The position numbers and the translations under genes were made by a program. Below, one piece after another: positions 1-9,497 of a DNA stretch of 64,000 bases (positions are counted from its first letter, which is position 1; every line of letters begins with the position of its first letter). The notes beneath the pieces were generated by a model that made no database searches, had not been told where the DNA came from, and was given only the letters and a program-made list of their open reading frames with translations. The stretch is from Congeria kusceri (Eukaryota > Mollusca > Bivalvia > Myida > Dreissenidae), in assembly GCA_027627225.1 (NCBI GenBank), contig JAPFQT010000409.1:1-64000 (forward strand), written 5' to 3'.

Positions 1-102
1 GAAACGTTACAGGTTCACCTAAGTAGGCCTGACTCTGGATTATCGTGGGGATTTCGTTTACAAGGGGGCGTGGATTTTAATACCCCTTTATCGGTACAAG
101 TG
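1..102 (+). CDS. PDZ-LIM family first coding exon, copy 1 (partial at window edge)
   Basis: Window position 1 is codon 7 of the exon seen complete at 9378. The fragment encodes the PDZ start with the WGFRLQGG loop and ends at GTG followed by the donor GTGAGT at 103-108. It is identical to the complete copies over its length. The ATG and promoter lie left of the window. Confidence 0.75.
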
Positions 103-108
103 GTGAGT

Positions 109-730
109 GTTACATTTAAATCTTTTCGTTTTATCTCGATTTCACTGTATAGTTACTCAATAGATATTTTACGCAAGATACACCCAATGTTTACGTTTCA
201 AATACAGCTGTGTTTTCTATACTAATGTAAAGATACGGTCTAATAACCAGTTTAAATGTGAAACGCCTTAAGTATAGGTCAAAGTGTACTTAGGATATGT
301 TTAATTATTATCGATAGGATCAGATCTAACTGTAAGTTAAACTTTTGAACCAGATTTTAACAATTACAATGTGTTGTACCATGCAATGCATTTAAAACCA
401 ACAGGTAATTTCTGGCTGATTGACATTTGGTGTAACAGAATACTGCAGAAGGAGGCTGGGTAAAACTAAATAAGGAAGCTGGGCTGATTATCATACTGTT
501 GCTAGGCAACCAGTGTTTGCAGAAGTGATTGTTATTTTTTCCTGGTTATTACCTGTGTACATTGTAAATAGACTGTAGGCTTATCAGCTGAGCGCTTTCA
601 CACACAAGCAGGGGCATAGGCATGCAAGCTGTCATTGTATATTCATCTGGGTAGGTTAACTGATGCTATCAATGTCAGATAGGTGTATGTTGTAATTAGA
701 CAGAGAGTGTTTGTTCAGTTCAACCCCGTT
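109..730 (+). other. Start of intron 1, no element recognised
   Basis: AT-rich sequence between the exon donor and the 1-kb MITE. I see no further exon, RNA gene or repeat in it. The same stretch recurs after the exons at 9378, 18768, 28154, 46392 and 55741. Confidence 0.5.
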
Positions 731-1767
731 CACACATAGCCTGCGACCAACTAAAGACCAACTCCTGACCATCAACGACCAATGGTTGCTGACAGTCTTA
801 AAAAGGTAGTTAACAGGTTGTTGGAGGTCGGCGGCTGGTCTTCAGACCCATTTTGGTCGCAGATGGTCTTTGATGTTGCATCTAAGACTGTTTGCCGACC
901 AAACAGGTCGTTGAAGGTTTTTTTCGGTTTTATTTAGTCGGCGATCAATCGCTGACTGGTGTGAGACAATCGCCGACTAGTCGCAGACCAAGCGTGACTT
1001 GTCGCAGACCAATTTTTCATCGCCGACTGGTAAGCGATTGATCGCCGGCTGATTGCCGATTAGTTGCAGACCATCTTACGACCGCTCGCCATGTTACCTT
1101 CGTCTCCAAAACACATTTTAAAATGCACGCACAATTTTACAATCATTTTTTTAAACGTGACAAGAAACGTAATAGTTACCGTATAATTTAAAAGTGTTAG
1201 CATGCCTTTTCAAATAAGGGGGAGAGCAAGGACAAGAGGATGTTGCTGGATATGGAAAGTGTACTTGATAGTTTACCTTAAAATTTAAATGTGCTGCCGT
1301 GCATAGTAGAGAATAATAATATAAAAATTACAAATGAATTAAATAAAAATCAACAAAACAAATTCAGTTTCTTAAATTTTCACAAGACATAGATTAAAAT
1401 ATAGCCCAATGTTGTATATATAGGCAAACGTTTTTTGAACAATGAGAAAAACCATAGAACTTAATTAAATATAGAATAATCCTAATTCCGCCCACCGAGC
1501 GTCGAAAACCAGTCGCCAACCAATTGCCAACTAGTCGCCAACAATCGCCAACTAGTCGCCAGCCAGTCTTTGATGGTTGTTGATGGTCGGAAGACAATCG
1601 CCGACTTTTCGTACAACCGGTCGCTGACCGGTCTTTGATCAATCGCTGACCAGTCTGCAACTAAAATTCAACTGCTTTTTTGTGGATTTTGGTCGCCAGA
1701 GGTTGTCGTTGGTCGCTGCAAATTTTAGTTGTTGGTGTTCGGTAATCGGTCGGCGACTTATGTGTGA
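731..1767. mobile_element. 1.04-kb MITE-like element with subterminal repeats (U1)
   Basis: The ends are imperfect inverted repeats: left CACACATAGCCTGCGAC, right (reverse complement) CACACATAAGTCGCCGAC. Both arms, about 731-1080 and 1496-1762, are packed with degenerate copies of words such as GTCGCAGACCAA and TCGCCGACTGGT, while the middle is AT-rich and non-coding. This architecture is typical of non-autonomous DNA transposons. Target duplications are not clear, so the superfamily is unassigned. An 88-codon minus-strand frame over the right arm is a translation of the arm repeats, not a gene. Confidence 0.65.
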
Positions 1768-3200
1768 CCTAGGCTTTCATGGTAACCTTTGCATTAGTCT
1801 CATTTAATTAGCCATTCAACTAACTTGTGTTTCATATTAGTTAGGGCTAAATTTGCTGTAACTGGCAAATATTGAAATAATATTTTTTATGAAAAAAGTA
1901 CGTCACTATTTGACCAGCACCTAACAACCATCTATGCGCTATCTATGAATTACAGATTTTTGTCCTATGACATAACCAATTCTTTGCGTAATGTTATATT
2001 TTTATAGTGAAAAGTTGAATATCAGTTTAAACACATAACCTTGTGTTTTTGCAGTTCAGATGTTGGTGTGGATTTCGCTCCTTTTTTCACAAAGTAGAGG
2101 CTATGAATCAGAGACTTTGGTACTTTTTATATTTCCCTTTGCCTTGTTCAGAAATTAATGTTTAGGCTTAAGAATGTGTCACTAAATACACTTCTTTTTT
2201 TTCTACACTTGTTGAATAAAAATTTGCATGACATTATTGCACCTATCAATATTTTCCCCCAGGGGGGGGGGGAAGGTCGGGCTGACCCAGGGGAATTTGA
2301 CAAATATTAATTTTTTGGGGTCTAATTCCCTACCCAAGAGTCAAGCATATTTGTCCAGATGGCGGATTTAGGTTAATGTAAAACATATTTCCCATCATAG
2401 TGACTGGTCATTTTTGCACGACATATACGCAAACACAATTAAATGGTTGTAATTTATCAATACATAAATTATTATTACTATGATTATTGTTGTTGTTGTT
2501 GTTGTTGTTATTATTATTTTAGTAGATATTCAAAATGTTAAAAGTGATGTGAAGGTCTGTCAATTCATAAGTTTCTTATGTCATCGGAATATTGACACAC
2601 ACGCATGAACATTCAATACTTATAATTGTTAGCACCCACACACAGACACTACCTATGTCTAGATAATTGTATTTGCTTTAGAACATCTTGTACATGCAGA
2701 TTCCATGCAGATACGCAATCTGTACCTAATGTTTCCCAATGGTTAATGAACCGTCCATGTTGCAATGGCACTGGATATTTAGGAAAATCCTATTCCGCCT
2801 TTGACGTCGGTCTGCAGCATTAGTATAAACATGATTGACAAATGAAAGAAACGGGAAAACTGCGATTATAAGTAATGGTGAGAAGTAAAACGTGCAATGT
2901 GCTTAAAGTAAGCTTTAAAGTGCGTATGTTAAATGAGGACCTTCGCTACAAACGCTTATTGACAAAGTCTGAACCCAACCGATCACGACAAAGATCGATG
3001 GCTACAAATGTCAACATTTAGCTAAATAAAATTTTCAACTTTTTCTTCATAAAACCGTCTAAAATACCTTCACATAAATAGGATTTCAACGGTTACGTTC
3101 GTAAAGAAAATGTCCAGCCGGTGGGAGCACTGCATAGCTGATTCACCCATAATCCCTTGGTGAATGGTCGGTAAAGCTGTATGTTGTTGTCTATTAATTT
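1768..3200 (+). other. Non-coding intronic stretch with simple repeats
   Basis: It holds a C5-A-G11 tract at 2256-2272 in a small inverted repeat (AATATTTTCCCCC on the left, GGGGAATTTGACAAATATT on the right) and a GTT/ATT microsatellite near 2485-2518. There is a good acceptor-like TTTTTGCAG at 2046-2054. Otherwise I see nothing. The stretch recurs in every unit except U4/U5 parts lost at the LINE. Confidence 0.5.
2485..2518 (+). repeat. GTT/ATT microsatellite, variable between units
   Basis: Seven GTT triplets followed by ATT triplets in U1. Counts by unit are 7 (U1), 7 (U2, near 11877), 5 (U3, near 21270), 7 (U4, near 30654), 5 (U5, near 39508), 7 (U6, near 48892) and 7 (U7, near 58244). 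The tract is followed by ATTTTAG in U1, U2, U4 and U7, and by ATGTTAG in U3, U5 and U6. Confidence 0.85.
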
Positions 3201-3250
3201 ATGTTAAACGAACGCCACTCAGAATGCGCCCCCTTCCTCCAACTCCCCAC

Positions 3251-3402
3251 TTAGGGAGGAGAGGAACGTTCATCAATGACAGAGGCCGAGTCGCTCTGCT
3301 TAGCGACAGCCTCTGCCCGCTTCGCGCTCAGAAGGGGGCGCTCTGTCTCGTCCTCGTGGTGTTCGGTCCCGTCAGTTTTACCTGACGTCCTGGCGACACT
3401 TA
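3251..3402 (-). CDS. Possible terminal exon on the minus strand (coding-like tail)
   Basis: A GC-rich island in AT-rich surroundings. Read on the minus strand it gives an acidic tail containing DETERPLLSAKRAEAV and ends SSPP at a TAA stop. DETERPLL matches the [DE]xxxL[LI] sorting motif of membrane-protein cytoplasmic tails, and third codon positions are GC-rich. ATTTCTATAG just upstream (AG at 3404-3403) could act as acceptor. Other frames are also open because the island is GC-rich, so coding is not established. The same block occurs at 12641, 22027, 40265, 49655 and 59007, and in truncated context at 31417. I do not recognise the protein. Confidence 0.22.
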
Positions 3403-3409
3403 CTATAGA

Positions 3410-3767
3410 AATGATCCCTAAGAGTAAGGTCTTAACCGTAAATGCTGTTTTGTGGTTTATATACTCATGCGATTTTTCGACCGTGCAGAGAAGCATTTGA
3501 ATATTGAATATGTGAGATTTCTTTATGTCACCATATACCTTTAATTTACTATGTATTTTATTACACTTTTATTAAACGTTTCGGAAAATAATAGTATTTA
3601 TTTTATAATATTTACATTTTGCTTTTATATTTACTGAATGAAATTAATAGAAAATGAGATCATTAATTGTCGATTAACATTAACAGACATATATAGGGGG
3701 AGTAATTGAAACGTCACTTCCGATCAAGACTTGAAGTGTTTGAGTTGTCTCGCTTAGATTGCTTCAT
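3410..3767 (+). repeat. Diverged 358-bp direct repeat, left member
   Basis: It starts AATGATCCCT and ends GATTGCTTCAT. It aligns along its whole length with 6559-6916, with words in common such as TTGTGGTTTA, TTTTTCGACC, TATGTGAGA and GAGTTGTCTC. By eye identity is about 65-70 percent, far below the near-identity between units, so this duplication is much older than the array. Left members of other units start at 12800, 22186, 40424, 49814 and 59166. Confidence 0.7.
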
Positions 3768-4105
3768 TCCAAACGTTACATTAAAAGTTGTAGTTAATAA
3801 GTGTGAGTTTACAAATATCAACACAAGGCAAAATATGTGACTATGCCAGTTTTCACTCTCATATTTATTCTACACTTTATTTAGCAATGAAAACGGCTTT
3901 GACATTTTTTTTATTTTACTCGTTATTATGATTAAGCCTAGATTTCAGTTTACGAGAGCTGAGTCACACTGAGTCGTAGGACTTTCGAGTCGCAGGACTC
4001 TTGAGGTTTTTGACGTTTTTGCCTAAGTCGCAGGACTCCAACAGACAAACACAAAACATTACCACGTCCTTCGTTGGTCCAGCGCTGGTCTTGCGTCGAC
4101 GTAAG

Positions 4106-6362
4106 TTGTATTTAAAAACAACGTATGTCAATACAGTCGTAGGTTGGCGTAGGTAGTACGTTAAGAACGCAGGTGCACGCAGGTCGACGAAAGTCATCTA
4201 AAGTGGACGTAGGTGGTCGTGCGCTGCTTAAGTACGACTACGCACGACAACGTACTACGGCCTACGTCGACGTATGTTGTCTTGTATTCAGACGTACGAC
4301 TTCGCGCGGTACAGTCTCCTGACCAATATTCATGTTAATTGTTTGTTTCTGTATGTTGTTGCACAATTTAGTTCAGCAGCTTTTCCTGATTGCCACAATG
4401 AAACAATGACCATTACCCTATGCCTGTGATACGTACGATGTTACATGATATCTGGATCTGGGCCTCTCAATGCGGCAATAATGCAACATGAGAAGCCAAA
4501 CAGACCGGATTTTAAAACATGATTTTGCAATACCATGTCAGCATCAATTGCTTTCGGCAACAATATTAAAACGGATTTTAAGAGAGATATTGTGTCTAGT
4601 AAATAAGGCCCATTCCCATAATATGTCGACGAAGTTTACTGAGGTACATAGGACATTGCATTGGAAACTCTGCATGCGCGTAATACAAACCTAGCGGAGG
4701 AAAACTTTACTGGTTATAATTAATGTCCTTTCATTACTGAATAATATGTGAAACAATTAATCATGTTGATGGTATTGTATGTACCCTTGACGGTATGGCA
4801 AACATAATAGCATTATTGTCTTCTAAGTTGGGAGGGTGTAAGGCTCCGCTAAATATGTGACTAGTATCCATATAAGATTATTTGAATCTGTAGACAGCAA
4901 TATACGATCAAATGTCTGATTTGTTTATTGAACTGTACGATTATCTGACCATAGCGCGGCAGTTTAATATTAAAGTCCAAGCAATGTGTTTTCAGACATG
5001 TTAAGAATATTTTTCAGCAATGAAGTATAATGTTGGTATCTTGCGTGGTCGTAAGTCAGTCATACATGACCTAAAATATTCTTGAGTCGACATACGACAA
5101 CAAAGTCCATCGTACGTCGACGCAGGAGCTCTGTCTTGCACTGTTGTATAACCATTTACGTTCACGCAGCTGTGCGTTGGACATATGTCACGTCGACGTA
5201 CGACTTCGCTGATGTCAGATTTCTTCAATACGACGCAGGACATGACATACGACGTTGTATTTAAAAACAACGTATGTCAATACAGTCGTAGGTTGGCGTA
5301 GGTAGTACGTTAAGAACGCAGGTGCACGCAGGTCGACGAAAGTCATCTAAAGTGGACGTAGGTGGTCGTGCGCTGCTTAAGTACGACTACGCACGACAAC
5401 GTACTACGGCCTACGTCGACGTATGTTGTCTTGTATTCAGACGTACGACTTCGCGCGGTACAGTCTCCTGACCAATATTCATGTTAATTGTTTGTTTCTG
5501 TATGTTGTTGCACAATTTAGTTCAGCAGCTTTTCCTGATTGCCACAATGAAACAATGACCATTACCCTATGCCTGTGATACGTACGATGTTACATGATAT
5601 CTGGATCTGGGCCTCTCAAGGCGGCAATAATGCAACATGAGAAGCCAAACAGACCGGATTTTAAAACATGATTTTGCAATACCATGTCAACATCAATTGC
5701 TTTCGGCAACAATATTAAAACGGATTTTAAGAGAGATATTGTGTCTAGTAAATAAGGCCCATTCCCATAATATGTCGACGAAGTTTACTGAGGTACATAG
5801 GACATTGCATTGAAAACTCTGCATGCGCGTAATACAAACCTAGCGGAGGAAAACTTTACTGGTTATAATTAATGTCCTTTCCTTACTGAATAATATGTAA
5901 AACAATTAATCATGTTGATGGTAATGTATGTACCCTTGACGGTATGGCAAACATAATAGCATTATTGTCTTCTAAGTTGGGAGGGTGTAAGGCTCCGCTA
6001 AATATGTCACGAGTATCCATATAAGATTATTTGAAACTGTAGACAGTAATATACGATCAATATTCGGCAGTTTAATATTAAAGTCCAAGCAATGTGTTTT
6101 CAGACGTGTTAGGAATATTTTTCAGCAATGAAGTATAATGTTGGTATCTTGCGTGGTCGTAAGTCAGTCATACATGACCTAAAACATTCTTGAGTCGACA
6201 TACGACAACAAAGTCCATCGTACGTCGACGCAGGAGCTCTGTCTTGCACTGTTGTATAACCATTTACGTTCACGCAGCTGTGCGTTGGACATATGTCACG
6301 TCGACGTACGACTTCGCTGATGTCAGATTTCTTCAATACGACGCAGGACATGACATACGACG
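4106..6362 (+). repeat. Nested tandem repeat in palindrome-rich element: long + short (U1)
   Basis: Two direct copies: long 4106-5254 (1149 bp) and short 5255-6362 (1108 bp). The short copy lacks 41 bp in the segment between GATCAA and CGGCAG. Both ends of each copy are crowded with palindromic words (TACGTCGACGTA, CGTACGAC, ACGTAGG) in inverted orientation, so a single strand could fold back. Outside the copies GGTCTTGCGT (left) and ACGCAAGAC (right) are inverted. Several 60-89-codon frames on both strands are by-products of these words. Probably a non-autonomous foldback/MITE-type element; exact borders (about 3970 to 6545) are uncertain. Confidence 0.75.
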
Positions 6363-6558
6363 TCCTACGTCCTGCGCAGGTTCACGCAAGACTAAGTAGG
6401 AATCTTGCCTCCAGTCGGAAACTGTTTAAACATCCATTAACGACAGATTGTTTGACTGAAGACATTAATACGTAAGAACACGCAGGTCTCTATCAGGATT
6501 TTTAGTCGTAGACCTGTCTTATACCTGTCTTGGATGCTGTGCGACTAGGATTTTAAAT

Positions 6559-6916
6559 AATGATCCCTACGGGTCATGTCTTAACTAACCAGTTATGTTG
6601 TGGTTTAAATCCATCTTCGGTTTTTCGACCTAATGGTGAATTTTTTTAATATTGGTTATGTGAGAATTCTTTAAACCATCACATATCTTAAATTTATTAC
6701 GGAATAAATAGGCATTTTGTTGAAATCTACCGAAAGGTTCATATTTATTGTATAATATGTGTATTTCGGCTTATATATACATCTCTGGAAAGTATTAGAA
6801 AATGCGATTATTAGCAGTTTGTTGATAAACATTGATAAACCTAGGGGAAATAATTTAATCGCCAGTTCCAATCAAGACCGTGAAGTTGACGAGTTGTCTC
6901 TCTTAGATTGCTTCAT
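6559..6916 (+). repeat. Diverged 358-bp direct repeat, right member
   Basis: Partner of 3410-3767 in the same orientation and of the same length. Together they bracket the palindrome-rich element. Right members of other units start at 15949, 25335, 43573, 52922 and 63464. A 95-codon frame beginning inside it at 6759 resembles no family I know and is probably chance. Confidence 0.7.
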
Positions 6917-7090
6917 CCATAACCGGTACATAACACAAGCTGGTCTACATTATGTGCCCAAGTTGGGAAATGAACAAAAGACACACCATAAATTAGGTGA
7001 CAACGTAGTTCAGATTCTCGAACTTAGTCTTAACTTAAGCAAATAATTTTTACCAATAAAACTGTTGTGACAAGGTTTAATAATGTAAAG

Positions 7091-7374
7091 CAGGGGCGTA
7101 GCTTCCTTTAGGCACTATCGGCACGTGCCTATACATTTTTTCCAGTGTACTTTCTCGGCTGTGTTAATACTTCATTGTCAATTAAGTCAGTATGAATTTC
7201 ATGAAACACACGCTTATTTTACAATTATTTTGTAGAGTCGGGGTGTAGCTGAAGTTAGCTATTTGTAGGCACATACGAGTATAAACACTCCTGGTCCAAA
7301 TTATCGCGTACAGCGTCATTTTGTAGATTCCACCTATTGTGCCTATACATTTTTGAACCCAAGCTACGCCCCTG
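7091..7374. mobile_element. 284-bp hAT-like MITE (U1)
   Basis: It is bounded by perfect 14-bp inverted repeats CAGGGGCGTAGCTT and AAGCTACGCCCCTG. CAGGGG-type termini are usual for hAT elements. Inside, GTGCCTATACATTTTT occurs near both ends in the same orientation. The flanks (ATGTAAAG and TAAGGTGT) do not form a clean 8-bp target duplication. It encodes nothing and would depend on a transposase elsewhere. Confidence 0.7.
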
Positions 7375-8155
7375 TAAGGTGTCTTATGATTACCATGACG
7401 ACTAGGCTTCAATTGATGAGAGCTCATAGTCACTGGAACCTAGCCTTAATCGAAAGTGAATGCCGTGGCAATGGGGCTGGCCATCCTCTTTTTGTTTTTC
7501 TTAAAAAATGTTTGAATTTCTGTATTAAAAACAAACCGTTCGCCGAACGACAAATTGGATACAAGAACACATTTTCTTAACAGGCGAGATCAAGCATCAA
7601 ATCTCTTTAACTTACCGTTCAATGACGAGATCCCAGCTATTTCTGCATTGCGTAATTGAATAGTGAATATTGTCAGAATATGACAATTAGTACGCAAGGG
7701 CTACAGTGTGGGTGTTGAAACTAGCACCAACTCTTGTCTTCGCTGTGTAGGGGATAGTGGAAAGAGCCAGAGTGCTGCACCCTGCTCCTTTCTTTTTGTT
7801 CGCCCCTGCTGCCCCTCTAGACTGGCCGCCAGGGAAATTTTGAATATAATATATTTATAAATTTAGTATAGTTGTGCAAGTATTCAATCACCAATGAAGC
7901 GCCCATGTTTTAAAATTAAATTAAAGAACATTAAAATAAAAAAATAAAACGATAAAAAAACTCTTATTAACCCAAAATTATAAGAAAATGTCAAAGAACT
8001 CGTCGAGCTTCCCACGGGCCATTTTAGTAGGAACCTGTACCTTTATCTCGTCATAGATCTTTTCCTGTCCTGCCAGTTCGAAACTTTCCCATCACCTGTT
8101 CTTTGTTCAACGAAATGAAACAATTTTTGTCAGCATATTACATTCAAAGGCGGCT
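7375..8155 (+). other. Non-coding stretch, nothing recognised
   Basis: It contains short open frames without family resemblance and an A/T-rich stretch near 7845-7985. I see no exon, RNA gene or element boundary. It recurs in U2, U3, U5 and U6. Confidence 0.45.
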
Positions 8156-8412
8156 TTAGAGGGGGCGGTGGCGGCGTACGCCCCCACTAAAATTGTCCAA
8201 AAATAGATTTTTAAACCTTACAAAAACTGAAACATCTGCATTTTGATGCAATAACTTTCTTTCAGTTTATTGCAAATATTTACCCGCTCTGGGATATTTG
8301 CGTTAAATTGTTCCGTTTGACGATATTGCACCGTTCCGATACATGTATCTTTACATGTAAGAGACAAAAGTAGTTTGTTTACAGTTACTTATCATATTTA
8401 CGCCCCCTCTAA
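8156..8412. mobile_element. 257-bp MITE-like element that seeds the minisatellite (U1)
   Basis: Left end TTAGAGGGGGCG and right end CGCCCCCTCTAA are perfect 12-bp inverted repeats. The right end is also the first unit of the adjoining minisatellite. The interior is AT-rich and non-coding. Corresponding left ends in other units are at 17546, 26932, 45170 and 54519. Confidence 0.55.
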
Positions 8413-8715
8413 CTAGAAGTCCCGCCTCCCTCTAACTAGAAGTCCCGCCCCTTCTAACTAGAAGTCCCGCCCCCTCTAAATAGAAGTCCCGCCCCCTCTA
8501 ACTAGAAGCCACCCCTCTGCCTAGAAGTCCCGCCCCCTCTAATTAGAAGTCCCGCCCCTCTAACTAGAAGTCCCGCCCCCTCTAACTAGAAGTCCCGCCC
8601 CCTCTAACTAGAAGTCCCTCCCCTCTCTAACTAGAAGTCCCGCCACCCTCTAACTAGAAGTCCCGTCCCCTCTAACTAGAAGTCCCGCCCTCCTCTAAAT
8701 AGAAGTCCCGCCCCC
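8401..8715 (+). repeat. 14-copy, about 22-bp minisatellite (U1)
   Basis: The consensus is AGAAGTCCCGCCCCCTCTAACT, with 14 AGAAG repeats that vary in length (19-23 bp) and sequence, for example AGAAGCCACCCC in the fifth. The order of variants is the same in every unit, so the minisatellite existed before the 9.4-kb unit was amplified and has not changed copy number since. Confidence 0.9.
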
Positions 8716-9229
8716 GTGTCCGGTATGGGTGTAGTTTTGTGAATATCTAACATTTATAAATCATAGGTTGGCGCTAAGAAATCTGAATTAGTAGCCAAAA
8801 AGTTCATTTTGCCACAATAACCGTTATTTTGAAATATTTTCACCAATAGTGTGAAATATGCTTCATTTTGAAATAGTTTCTGATTATTTAGTAGCCAATT
8901 AGAAGTTGCTATAGGCGCGTCTAGTAGCGCTAACATAGTACATCTATTTATTTTATTTGTATTTACTTTATTTGCTTCCTTGATATTAGACCCACTTTTG
9001 TAGTCTATAACATACTAATTTTATAAGTGACTATAGTAAACAGGAAACCTAATGAAAGCCGAGCACTTTTGTTTTTGTTATCATCACTCCTCATCAGACG
9101 GTATTAATTGGGCTCGTGTATGCTATTACGAATCCCGTTATACTGATTTAATCGCCAATTAATCGATTAATAAATGCATCATTCTGCTGCATCTGCATTA
9201 TGCACGATAGAGTACTCCGCATTCCTATT
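8716..9229 (+). other. Upstream region of the exon promoter, nothing recognised
   Basis: AT-rich sequence between the minisatellite and the promoter-like block. A 60-codon minus-strand frame at 8754-8936 has no family resemblance. Regulatory sites may be present, but none is convincing by eye. Confidence 0.4.
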
Positions 9230-9377
9230 CACGGTCGCTCGGTGTACCACGCCCATTACAGGGCGCGCGCTGTGACGTCACCTTACCCATCTCGCTACTG
9301 CACAGTAGTGGCTTTGTAAGCTAGTTATTGAGTAGATCTGGTAGTAAAATAACCACTTTCATTTCGGAGTTTACAAA
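9230..9377 (+). promoter_or_regulatory. Promoter and 5' leader of exon copy 2, with CRE palindrome
   Basis: This is the only GC-richer, non-repetitive stretch in the last kilobase of the unit. It contains GGGCGCGCGC followed directly by the perfect CREB/ATF palindrome TGACGTCA at 9273-9280, 105 bp before the ATG. No TATA box is apparent at a suitable distance. The leader ends TTTACAAAATGG. That it is a promoter is inferred from position and the CRE; the transcription start is not determined. Confidence 0.5.
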
Positions 9378-9497
9378 ATGGGGGACGAGCAGCCAGAAAC
9401 GTTACAGGTTCACCTAAGTAGGCCTGACTCTGGATTATCGTGGGGATTTCGTTTACAAGGGGGCGTGGATTTTAATACCCCTTTATCGGTACAAGTG
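9378..9497 (+). CDS. First coding exon of an ALP/Enigma/Zasp-type PDZ-LIM protein, copy 2
   Basis: The 40 codons start MGDEQPETLQV and contain WGFRLQGG at residues 22-29, followed by VDFNTPLSVQV. The combination W-G-F-R-L-x-G-G, then D-F-x-x-P-L, is the signature of the N-terminal PDZ domain of PDZ-LIM proteins (vertebrate PDLIM/LDB3, insect Zasp), which anchor to alpha-actinin at Z-discs and actin cables. GGFRLQGG-type residues form the carboxylate-binding loop. The exon ends in phase 0 at a strong GTGAGT donor (9498-9503), close to where I recall the first coding exon ending in vertebrate relatives. Reading on past the donor gives only 40 unrelated residues before a stop. The start context is ACAAAATGG. 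No second PDZ exon (GS..A..GL..GD) was found in the unit, so the rest of the gene must lie outside. Confidence 0.8.

Larger units (their letters stand above)
1..9377 (+). repeat. Array unit U1 (about 9.4 kb, first 18 bases outside window)
   Basis: The first base matches position 9396 of the next unit, and the whole interval aligns with U2 at very high identity by eye. Full length would be 9395 bp counted from the exon ATG. Unit-specific states are an 11-G run near 2272, seven GTT triplets near 2488, the longer AATTAAATAAAAATC form near 1338, and the nested repeat as one long plus one short copy. The array evidently continues to the left. Confidence 0.97.

Noticed and set aside
1394..1660. 88-codon minus-strand frame repeated in each unit
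   Set aside because: It is a translation of the degenerate repeats in the right arm of the 1-kb MITE (runs of RLVG and WRLV-type words). No domain, and identical in all units simply because units are near-identical.
5001..5270. 60-89-codon frames on both strands in the nested repeat
   Set aside because: They arise in the palindromic GTCGAC/ACGTAC words, overlap each other on opposite strands and have no recognisable family or splice context.
3410..6916. LTR retrotransposon with 358-bp terminal repeats
   Set aside because: The direct repeats lack TG...CA ends, and there is no primer-binding site, polypurine tract or gag/pol coding between them; the interior is palindromic MITE-like DNA.
6759..7046. 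95-codon plus-strand frame
   Set aside because: It starts inside a diverged direct repeat, has no recognisable domain and ends before the hAT-like MITE. Preservation between copies carries no weight because units are nearly identical throughout.
8401..8715. CRISPR array
   Set aside because: Repeats are contiguous with no unique spacers, in a eukaryotic context. It is a minisatellite.
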